DNA from: JBKHBQ01 sp046542305
GTDB lineage: Bacteria > Bacteroidota > Bacteroidia > Bacteroidales > 4484-276
Reading direction: 5' to 3'
Assembly (NCBI GenBank): GCA_046542305.1
Contig: JBKHBQ010000003.1
Span: 1-39,214 of the forward strand
DNA length: 39,214 nt
The notes beneath the pieces were generated by a model that worked only from the letters and a program-made list of their open reading frames with translations, was not told the DNA's origin and searched no databases. A program made the translations under genes and the position numbers. This document shows, in pieces, positions 1 through 8,000 of this stretch (position 1 is the stretch's first letter; every line of letters starts with the position of its first letter).

Positions 1-60
1 CCGGTAGTGCGCCCCGATACTTCGGGGAGGCCGCGAGTTCGAATCTCGCCATCCCGACCA
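1..60 (+). pseudogene. 3' part of a proline-type tRNA gene with a replaced anticodon arm (copy 1, cut by the window edge)
   Basis: Positions 1-14 match the end of a tRNA D arm. Positions 34-50 form a complete T arm (GCGAG TTCGAAT CTCGC), and the acceptor strand CATCCCG-A-CCA closes the molecule with an encoded CCA. The flanks resemble bacterial tRNA-Pro. The anticodon arm is CCCCG-ATACTT-CGGGG, a 5-bp stem with a 6-base loop and no TGG anticodon, so it should not work as tRNA-Pro. The 5' half lies outside the window. It could instead be the 3' end of an unusual intact tRNA; upstream sequence would decide. Confidence 0.7.
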
Positions 61-61
61 G

Positions 62-89
62 GGTCATCGAATAGCGATGGCCTTTTTTT
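62..89 (+). terminator. intrinsic terminator behind tRNA copy 1
   Basis: GGTCATCG and CGATGGCC pair (one G-U) around the loop AATAG and are followed by seven T. It sits directly after the CCA end, as expected for a tRNA transcript terminator. Its 3' arm contains the ATG at position 77, which argues against that ATG as the start of the next gene. Confidence 0.75.
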
Positions 90-91
90 GT

Positions 92-364
92 ATGGGTAAA
101 ACGCTTTACATACTGCAAAGTCAAAAAAATGGTCGCTATTATGTGGGCTCGACGGATAATTTCCAGCGGAGATTCACTGAGCATAATGGCGGGCAAACCA
201 AATCGACCAGAAATGGAATCCCCTGGATAGCTGTTTTTAACTTTGAATTCCAAAACTCCACTCACGGGCTGAAAGCAGAACGGCGGATTAAGTCTTTGAA
301 AAGCAAAAAAATTATTCAGGGTCTGATAAACCATACCATAGCTATTTCTGATTTGGTAGAATAG
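92..364 (+). CDS. small GIY-YIG nuclease (tRNA-flanked element)
   Basis: A 90-residue single-domain GIY-YIG protein of the YhbQ/UvrC-N type. The variant motifs are visible: LYI at residues 5-7, YVG at 17-19, the catalytic-type arginine pair at R26-R27, and the glutamate of the LKAERRIK segment at E63. The family cleaves DNA by a single-metal mechanism. Such short versions are often linked to small mobile or selfish units. I prefer the ATG at 92 over the in-frame ATG at 77, because 77 lies in the terminator stem and the domain begins right after residue 3. The gene lies between two 55-bp identical tRNA fragments and its TAG stop abuts the second. No clear ribosome binding site is visible. The family is secure; activity and mobility are inference. 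Confidence 0.88.
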   Translation: MGKTLYILQSQKNGRYYVGSTDNFQRRFTEHNGGQTKSTRNGIPWIAVFNFEFQNSTHGLKAERRIKSLKSKKIIQGLINHTIAISDLVE

Positions 365-428
365 TAGCGCAGCCCGGTAGTGCGCCCCGATACTTCGGGG
401 AGGCCGCGAGTTCGAATCTCGCCATCCC
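364..428 (+). pseudogene. tRNA-Pro-derived fragment, copy 2
   Basis: The sequence starts at GTAGCGCAGCCCGG, which looks like the D arm of tRNA-Pro. It runs through the same CCCCG-ATACTT-CGGGG hairpin and an intact T arm to CATCCC. The 5' acceptor strand is missing, and AACAA replaces the GACCA end of copy 1, so this copy cannot form a full tRNA. Bases 374-428 are identical to 1-55. It is a direct repeat bounding the GIY-YIG gene. Confidence 0.75.
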
Positions 429-437
429 AACAACAAA

Positions 438-463
438 GGCAGTTCTGAAGAGCTGCCTTTTTT
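438..463 (+). terminator. intrinsic terminator behind tRNA copy 2
   Basis: GGCAGTTC and GAGCTGCC pair (one G-U) around TGAA and are followed by six T. It would end transcripts running through the GIY-YIG gene and the second tRNA fragment. Positions 464-538 hold nothing recognisable. Confidence 0.8.
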
Positions 464-538
464 CATATCCGGAAGTCAGAATGGATCGCAGTTTATGCTA
501 AATTATTCCGGAACCATTATTTAATAGCTAATTCAACG

Positions 539-574
539 AAAAAAGGCAGGTCCGTAAAAAACCTGCCTTTTTTT
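539..574. terminator. bidirectional terminator
   Basis: Six A, then AGGCAGGT, a 9-base loop, ACCTGCCT and a T run. The A-rich and T-rich flanks let it work on both strands. On the minus strand it lies 20 bp beyond the stop of the giant protein gene ending at 594. Confidence 0.8.
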
Positions 575-593
575 ATGGTATTAAAACCTGTTT

Positions 594-3500
594 TTACCTG
601 ATGATCACTTTTTCGATCAGGCTGGTAGTTTCGTTGGTGAGCTTGATAAAGTAAACACCTTCGGGCTGGCTGCTCAGATCGAGCGTGCTGCTTCCGTTTA
701 TGCGTTCGCTGCGGATGAGCTGACCCTGCGCATTGGTTACCTCAACATCGAAGGTTCCGTTGATGTCGATGTTGAAGAGGCCGTTGCCCGGGTTCGGGTA
801 GATGCTGTAGGCAGCCTGCTGTTCGCCAATGCCGGTGGCGCCGGCTTTCAGGTCGGTGATCATGGAGAGTCCGTTTTCAACGAACAGTCCGTCGTGCTGC
901 GGCAGGTTCATGTTGTAAACTGCCATCACTTCGGTTTCCTCACCCTGGCTGAAGATCCTGTAGCTGATCTTCTCCATGGCTTTCATACCGTCGATTTCGC
1001 CGGTGGTGGCGTCATCGCCGTAAACGGCAAGCGGCAGCGCGGTTTCGTCACCGCCATAGGTAGCCATACCTACACAGATTCCATCGGTATTGAAAGCGCC
1101 AATGACGTCACCGGCTTCAAGTTGTTGCAGCGCGGTCTCAGCAATCGACACGATGTGCTGGTTTCCGGTAGAAACGGCATCGTTCCAGGTGGTATTGTTG
1201 ATTGCCGGCACCGGACGGGATGCATTGCGAATCGCCGGAACGAAGTACTCGAGCGTAACTTCGTAGTTCACCCTGGCAAGATACGCATAGCCCGGGAAGA
1301 GCGTTTCGAGTGAGCCGTTCATTCCCGGCAGGATACCGCCACCCGGCCAGTACACACCGCCGTAGTGAATATCGAACATGAATTCGATGGCGTCGCCCAG
1401 CGGCATAATTACATCTTCAACTGATACCGGTCCTTCGCTTAATACAGGAATGAAGTAGGTTCCAGGCTGCAGCACCACGTCACGGGTTTCAGGATATTCA
1501 CCCGGGAATACAAAATAGGTGTCGTCGTCGAATTTGGCTTTATAGCCTTTATAGGTATCCCATTCGCCGATGGTGTTGATGTTCTGGCCGGGCCAGAAAA
1601 TTCCCTGCTGCCCGAGCATGATCATAAAGTTTTTGTATGCCGGGGCAAACAGTTCTTCGAGCATCATTTTATCTTCAATCACCAGGTTGCTGGAAATTCC
1701 GTTCCAACCTTCTTCGTACCAAACGGGAAGTGCCGGATTTTCGTTGCAGCCCATTCCGGGAGTAGCATACATCCCTTCATCCTCGCTGATGGCAGCCAGG
1801 TAGGTTGATACTGACCAGCTTGCCGGGTCGTTATTTTCCAGTGTCATGTCGCAGTAAGTCAGTGACGGGCCTTCGCCATCGGTCACCGGATACCAGTCGC
1901 CGCCATCGTCGTAATCAACATAGGCGCGTACCTGTCCGTTGTTATCGGTCAGTTCGATGTCTTCACCGCCGTTGCTCAGACCGCCGCTAAACTGGTAGGA
2001 ATTCACTCCGAACAACGCAAGGAATTCATCGGTATTGGCAGAAACCACTACATATTCGCCCGGTGCAATGAAGTGCTCGGGGAAGGTAAAGCTAACACCC
2101 TGGGTGATCTCCCAATCCTGAAGGTTTACAGTGCCTTCGCCGTTGTTGTAGAATTCAACAAATTCATAGTATTGGTAATGATTCGGCGGGTTGTACATGA
2201 TTTCGGTGATGCGTATGTCGATGGGCGGGATGATGGAGAAGAAATCATCGCTGTAATCATCGAGCCCGCCATTGGTGGCAGTGATATGGATCTTGTAGTT
2301 ATCGCCGTAATCCTGTACCACGTTCCATGTATACGAACCGTTATCTACCGGCACTTCGGTGGCGAGTACTTCCACGTCACTGTTGATTTCGTTCACCAGT
2401 TCGATATCGATGGTTCCTTCATAGTCAAAGGCAGACCAGGTGATCTCGAACTCGGTGTTTTGTTCTATCTGTTCGCCGCCATTGGGATTGAGCACGAGCA
2501 ATGACGGAGGAACAACGATATCGTCCAGGCTGCGGCTGGTGATGAAGTTGCCGTTGAAGCGCGAATTGCAGATGCCGGTGATGTTGCTCGGCGCCGGGGG
2601 AACAGGCGTGCCGATATAATTTACATCATAGAAGGTGGTTCTGAAGGTCCCTTCGGCTTTGCTTGCATCGCTGATCGGATATTCGGTTCCGGTTTCAAAC
2701 AGCTCGCCACCATCGGCAAATATCACATCAAGAATCTGAACCAGCTCGGCTTCGTATTCTTCGAAATTGGTCACCATTTCGTTGATGGTGATCACCTCGG
2801 GGGTAATCACATTTCCGGTGGATGTGGGAGCTCCGGGATCGAGCGCCGGAACAAACTGAAGCATGTTTCCGTATTCGTTGAGCGTTCCGATAAGTCCCGT
2901 AATGCCATCACCCACTTCATATGCCGTGGTGATCACACCTGAATTGTCGTCGATCAGAATGGCTGCCGAAGCGTCCTGTACATATTTTTGATTCCTGAAG
3001 TCCTGCTGGAAAGTCAGCACCACTTCGCCGGTTACTTCGTAGTACATCACATCCGATGTAAACATCGCACGCAGTTCGGCAAGGTTGGCCACCTGGGTCA
3101 CATCCTCGAAATTGAGCGTGACTTCGCTTACAAAGCTGGTCTGATATCCGGGGGCGTAGGCAATGGCTTTTACTGTTGTATTGGTGCTAACATTGATCGG
3201 CCCGGTATATTCCATTGAAGTGTTATCCGGATCGGAGCCATCGGTGGTGTAATATATTACCGCATTAGCTGTGGCAGAGGAGATCTCCAGGTCGAAAGCC
3301 GAAAAATAGGTACCTGACGGATGCGAGAATGAAGGCATCTCTGCTACCGGTGTGCCACCGCATACGGCAACGTGGAAACCAAGTTCGCTCCAGTAATCCT
3401 GAGGCTGAACGATCCACTCTGAATTGTCGGCATCTGTACCTGCCGAGCTTGCCCAGTCGGCATTTGGTGCACAGATGGTGGATTTACGTATAAGTGTGTG

Positions 3501-4940
3501 CTCGGCGGTGGCGTTGGATACACCGGCAACTTCCCATCCGCTTCCGGGATCAGGGCCATCCTGTCCGACACCGTCGATGATTTCCCAACCATCAGGTGTG
3601 TTTTTCGACAGGCCTACAGCGTCATCGCCATTATAAAAAGTGAGGGCGCTGGTTTCGTCGGCTCGATCGAGAATGTATGCGTCTGCATTTGCATTGGCGA
3701 TTACATATACATCACCATGGTCGAGGATTCCACTCAGCGGATAAACATTTTCTGTCCATTCGCCGCCATTGGCAATACGGTGCACGTTGTAGTTCGAGAG
3801 ATCAACAGGTGCGCCGGTTCCGTTAAAGATTTCCACATACTTGTTGTTGCTCGAACCTTCGGCATATTCCGAAATGAAAAGATCGGCGGTACCACCTTCG
3901 CAGGGACTACAGGCGGCGTAGCAAACAGGATCGAGAATACTGTTTGCTTCGGGGACAATCAGATACCTGTTAAAACCCAGGGCACACTCGCCCGGTACGC
4001 TTTCATCTTCGCCCCATTCGTCGCCGTTGATGAATTTGTATTCAATGCAGGCGCCCTTATCCAGGGTAGTGGTGTAGGTGTACACGCCATTACCGGCATC
4101 AATCATGGGTGTATCGCCCGGTGCCCAGTTCTGGAAACTACCTACGATGTGCACGCCTTCGGGGGAGACGGTTTCGTTGTTCATATCCACCTGAAAGGTA
4201 ACATCTACGGTTCCGAGGGTGCAATCGGTGCAGCTTGCGAAGCAAACCACATCAACTACAAGGTCTTCATCGGGCACGGACAGGTATCTGTTGCCATTGG
4301 AGTTGCAACATCCTGGCACCGATTCATCTCCACCCCATGCATTTCCGTTGATAAATTTATACTCGATATACTCGCCTACCGGAAGCGATGTGGTGTAGGT
4401 GTACACAGCATCGTAAGCAAGGGTCATTTCGGTAGCGGCAGGATCCCATCCCTGGAAACTTCCGGCGATATGAACCGGACCGGGAACAGTTTGCTGGGCC
4501 ATATTTACCTGAAAAGTAACATCTACTTCGGGAGGTGCACAAACTGTGCAGCTTCCGAAACAAACCGCTTCGAGTACCATGGGGTCGGTGCCTACATTGA
4601 TAAAACGATTGCCGTTCTGGCTACAACCGCCTGGTATATTTTCATCGGAGCCCCATGCATTCCCATTCACATATTTAAACTCGTAATATCCTTCAGGAAG
4701 GGTCACCGTAATGGCATAAACCGTAGTGGCCCCCACCTGGGTAAGTTCGGTGGTGGAAGGATCCCAGTCGCCGGGATAGCCTGCTTCGTCCTGGAAGCTT
4801 CCGGCCACATGCACCCCGTCGGGTGATATTGCATCTTCATTGGCCATGTCAACCTGAAAGGTTACATCGACCTGCGCAAAAGTAAAGGCAGTGAATCCAC
4901 TCACCAGCAAGATGATGATCAAAAGTGAGATTTTTTTCAT
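594..4940 (-). CDS. giant T9SS-secreted multidomain protein with triple CBM-like repeats, LTD and DUF5689-like domains
   Basis: 1448 residues. A signal peptide (about 1-22, ending TFAQ) is followed by three related ~105-residue repeats (about 24-345). These begin VDVTFQV(D/N)M and resemble starch-binding or E-set modules; each ends in a C-x3-C-x2-C motif (CFGSCTVC, CFASCTDC, CYAACSPC). Next come a lamin-tail domain (about 353-530), a chitobiase-C-like module (about 532-607), a DUF5689-like OB fold (about 613-808), a PNGGE Ig-like module (about 813-903) and a second LTD (about 907-1030). The GISSY/YWPGGG module starts near 1070, and a GDVIGAF module follows. A type A T9SS sorting domain closes the protein (YSIYPNPGNG, from about 1375 to the end). 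It is predicted to cross the outer membrane and be anchored or released at the surface. No catalytic domain is recognised; a role in adhesion or polymer binding is inference. An own promoter is likely, because a strong terminator precedes it. Confidence 0.9.
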   Translation of the reverse strand: MKKISLLIIILLVSGFTAFTFAQVDVTFQVDMANEDAISPDGVHVAGSFQDEAGYPGDWDPSTTELTQVGATTVYAITVTLPEGYYEFKYVNGNAWGSDENIPGGCSQNGNRFINVGTDPMVLEAVCFGSCTVCAPPEVDVTFQVNMAQQTVPGPVHIAGSFQGWDPAATEMTLAYDAVYTYTTSLPVGEYIEYKFINGNAWGGDESVPGCCNSNGNRYLSVPDEDLVVDVVCFASCTDCTLGTVDVTFQVDMNNETVSPEGVHIVGSFQNWAPGDTPMIDAGNGVYTYTTTLDKGACIEYKFINGDEWGEDESVPGECALGFNRYLIVPEANSILDPVCYAACSPCEGGTADLFISEYAEGSSNNKYVEIFNGTGAPVDLSNYNVHRIANGGEWTENVYPLSGILDHGDVYVIANANADAYILDRADETSALTFYNGDDAVGLSKNTPDGWEIIDGVGQDGPDPGSGWEVAGVSNATAEHTLIRKSTICAPNADWASSAGTDADNSEWIVQPQDYWSELGFHVAVCGGTPVAEMPSFSHPSGTYFSAFDLEISSATANAVIYYTTDGSDPDNTSMEYTGPINVSTNTTVKAIAYAPGYQTSFVSEVTLNFEDVTQVANLAELRAMFTSDVMYYEVTGEVVLTFQQDFRNQKYVQDASAAILIDDNSGVITTAYEVGDGITGLIGTLNEYGNMLQFVPALDPGAPTSTGNVITPEVITINEMVTNFEEYEAELVQILDVIFADGGELFETGTEYPISDASKAEGTFRTTFYDVNYIGTPVPPAPSNITGICNSRFNGNFITSRSLDDIVVPPSLLVLNPNGGEQIEQNTEFEITWSAFDYEGTIDIELVNEINSDVEVLATEVPVDNGSYTWNVVQDYGDNYKIHITATNGGLDDYSDDFFSIIPPIDIRITEIMYNPPNHYQYYEFVEFYNNGEGTVNLQDWEITQGVSFTFPEHFIAPGEYVVVSANTDEFLALFGVNSYQFSGGLSNGGEDIELTDNNGQVRAYVDYDDGGDWYPVTDGEGPSLTYCDMTLENNDPASWSVSTYLAAISEDEGMYATPGMGCNENPALPVWYEEGWNGISSNLVIEDKMMLEELFAPAYKNFMIMLGQQGIFWPGQNINTIGEWDTYKGYKAKFDDDTYFVFPGEYPETRDVVLQPGTYFIPVLSEGPVSVEDVIMPLGDAIEFMFDIHYGGVYWPGGGILPGMNGSLETLFPGYAYLARVNYEVTLEYFVPAIRNASRPVPAINNTTWNDAVSTGNQHIVSIAETALQQLEAGDVIGAFNTDGICVGMATYGGDETALPLAVYGDDATTGEIDGMKAMEKISYRIFSQGEETEVMAVYNMNLPQHDGLFVENGLSMITDLKAGATGIGEQQAAYSIYPNPGNGLFNIDINGTFDVEVTNAQGQLIRSERINGSSTLDLSSQPEGVYFIKLTNETTSLIEKVIIR

Positions 4941-4992
4941 ACGTCAGAAATTTTAATGAATAATTAATTTTTTTCGATTGATATTGTTTAGT

Positions 4993-5041
4993 AAAAAAAA
5001 GTGCCGGTAATCCAGTCAATTACTGACCGGATCACCAGCAC
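4993..5041 (-). terminator. intrinsic terminator of the 5050-10383 gene
   Basis: An 18-bp stem (GTGCCGGTAATCCAGTCA at 5001-5018 pairing with 5024-5041, a few G-U pairs) around a 5-base loop. On the minus strand it is followed by eight U (A8 at 4993-5000). It lies 9 bp beyond the stop codon and separates the two giant genes transcriptionally. Confidence 0.85.
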
Positions 5042-5049
5042 CATTTCGT

Positions 5050-8000
5050 TTATTTTCTGATAAAATTTAAGGTTTCCTGTACTCCTGAACTACGGTTGAC
5101 AAATTTAATAAAATAATAACCCTTGTTCAGGCTGCTGATATTGATTGCGGCTTGTTGTCCGGCGATTTCGCCACTGTAAACCTTCTGCCCGAGCGACGAA
5201 TAAATCTCCACATCGGTATACACCGCCCCGGAAAGGCTGATATGCAGAACGTCGGCAGCTGGATTGGGCCAGATACTGATGTCGGCATGAGCAGGCTGAT
5301 CGATTCCGGTAGTTCCCATGGTCAGGTTGGTAACGTAGGAAATGCCGTGGGTGGTAAAGTCACCTGCATCGGCATAGCTCAGATCATATTCTGCCAGCAC
5401 TTCAAAAGTCTCGCCGGTTGACTGGCGATAAACAGCAAAGCTGAATTGCTCCTCCTCTGCAAATCCGTCAACATCTGAAGTGTATACATCATCACCCCAA
5501 ACCATCATGGCTGCCTGCTGACCGTTAACTTCCAGAATACCTGCGCAATACCCGTTTTCTGTAAGTGCAGCAATCAGGTCGCCTTCACGCAATGATGCAA
5601 AAGCGGCCTCACTGAATCCGATGGCATGCGATACAGCGGCAGGTGCAACGGGATTCCAAACGGTTTCGGCTTGCGTACTCTGCTGGGGCTGCGGAATGCT
5701 GAATTTTGCAGCACAATCCGGGAACGTAACAACAGTGTTTGCGCTCACTTTAATAAAGTAGGCGTTACCGGGCATAAGGTAATCGAGCGTAAAGATACCG
5801 CCACCGGGCCAGTAAATCTTATCGCTGCCCATTTCTTTCACAAAGATCAGGTCGGTAAGTCCGCCGAACAAGGCTGCGGCATCAACCGGGCATTCGCTCA
5901 GCACGGGCAGTGAGTTCCAGCCTTCATTCAGATCCACGTTCTTATCAGTAACCGTGGGACCATAAATCACATGATAGCGGGGCTCATCCATCTTAAGCTG
6001 GTATCCTTTTTCATAATTCCAGTTTACGATGGTATTCACGTTGTAAAGCGGGAAGTAAATGCTGTTGAAATCCTGCATGACCGTAAGGTCTTCTACGATC
6101 AGATCCATCATAGGTTCGATGGAAGGATCGGTAGGCAGGACGTATGAAGAAATGCCCGTCCATCCGCCTGAGATCAGGATGCCCTGAGCGGGAAGCAGGA
6201 AGTTGGCCGCACCCGGGCTGCCATAAATCGGATACCCTTCGGCATTCAGCACGGTGTTCTGGGTTTCGGCCTTCCAGCTATCGGCGAGGCTGTTGTCCAG
6301 CGCCGGATCGAGCAGTGCCAGCGAGGGACCGTATTCATCCGGAGCTACAGGCCATGCGCCGCCGTCGTCATAGTCTACGTAATCGATTTGCTCGCCCAGG
6401 TGGTTGCGCAGGTCGATGTCTTCACCGCCATTGCTCAGACCACCTGAAGTCCATTCCAAGGCAACCACGCCAAATGTATTAAACATCACATCGGCATCAA
6501 CAGCTACCAGCACATATTCGCCGGCACCAAGCATATAATCGGGGAAAGTATAATTAATCCCCTCAAGGAAATACCATCCCTCGAGGTTAACTGCTACATC
6601 GCCATTGTTGTAAAGCTCGATGTACTCAAGGCTGTCGATACCACTTTCAGGCGGGTTGTACATAATTTCGTTAATGACCACATCCGGAAGTTGTGCAGCC
6701 GGAACGATCGAGAATGTACCATCGCTTTCATCCATGGGTTCGCCGTCTTCAACATCCGAAATACGTATGATATACCCATCGCCGACGACTTGTGTTACGA
6801 GCCAGTCATAACTGCCATCCGTCACCGGCACATTGTCTGCGATAACAGAAGCTGTTGCTTTTTCCGGAGTCAGCAGTTCGATCATAACATATCCTTCGAA
6901 ATTGGCCCAGGTCCATGTAATGTTGAAGGTGCTGCCCTGCTGGATGGTCTCACCACCGTTGGGATCGGTTACCGTAATCACCGGTTCCACCGGGAAGTTT
7001 TCTGCACCCGGGGATCCTCCGTCCTGCAGGCTGGCTGCCCAACTTTCAGGAAGGCTGTTGTCGATGGTGGGTACCAGCAGCGACAGGGAGGGTCCGTCAC
7101 CATCGGGCTCCGTGGGCCAGGGCGAACCATCTTCGTATGATACAATATCCACCAGTTGACCTACCGGATCGAAAAGCCTTACATCATCACCACTGTTACC
7201 AAGGCTCCACTGGGCATCGCCAACGAAATCGGGGGTAAATGGCAGCGGAGGTGCCAGCAATTCGAGCGACACGGTGAAATACTGCCCGGGAGCAATGCTG
7301 TATCCGTCAGGAAAAACTACCGGGATGTGCGAATCATTATCATCGAGGATATAAAATCCCTCCAGGTCGACGGTAAAGGCTTCGTTGTTGTAAATCTCGA
7401 TCCATTCGTTGTCGTAGCTGGGTGTGTTGTACATAATCTCCGTGATCACCAGGTCGGGGGCGGCTGCCGGTTCGATGATGCTGAACGGGGCATCGCTTTC
7501 ATCGGAAGGTGTGCCTGTTGACACATCGGAAATAATTACCGTATAGTTGATGCCCGGGGTTTGATCGGCAGGAATCTCCCACTCGTACGATCCCTGCGCA
7601 GCCGGCACGGAAGCTTCGATCAGTGTAGTTTGTGACCCGTCAGAGAGTTCGATCTTCACATCGCCGCTAAAGAATTCTGAAGTCCAGCTAATGGTATGGG
7701 TGGTTCCCTGCGCCCAAACCTCGCCGCCATTGGGTTCAAGTACGGTAATGGCGGGAACGACAAATTCAACGATTGAAAATACACCGTCACTCTCGTCCAT
7801 GGGCATGCCATCGTCCATATCGGAGATTTTTATTTTGTAATTATCGCCGACAGGTTGATCAGAAGGAACTTCCCAATCCCAGAGCCCGTCGGTAACCGGA
7901 ATATTTTCTGCGAGCACTTCGCGGTTTTTTGTATCGGTGATCAGTTCGATTTTGATCAACCCGTTAAATCCGAAATAATCCCAGGTAATGGATACCGAAG

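Larger units (their letters stand above)
1..428 (+). mobile_element. putative tRNA-targeting GIY-YIG element with 55-bp direct repeats
   Basis: The unit consists of direct repeats 1-55 and 374-428 (identical over 55 bp), a terminator, and a GIY-YIG nuclease gene between them. A tRNA end repeated on both sides of a nuclease gene resembles integration into, or copying of, a tRNA gene. No integrase or transposase is present. Mobility is inferred from architecture only, and the left boundary is outside the window. Confidence 0.5.

Noticed and set aside
77..91. Upstream ATG as start of the GIY-YIG gene
   Set aside because: It lies in the 3' arm of the tRNA terminator and adds only MAFFC before a better ATG at 92 that directly precedes the domain.
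1..428. CRISPR-like or tandem-repeat array made of the 55-bp repeat
   Set aside because: There are only two copies, 318 bp apart, with a gene between them, and the repeat is clearly tRNA-derived.
3498..4826. 442-codon plus-strand open frame opposite the giant secreted protein
   Set aside because: It is antisense to clear repeated domains with conserved motifs on the minus strand and shows no recognisable domain, start signal or signal peptide.
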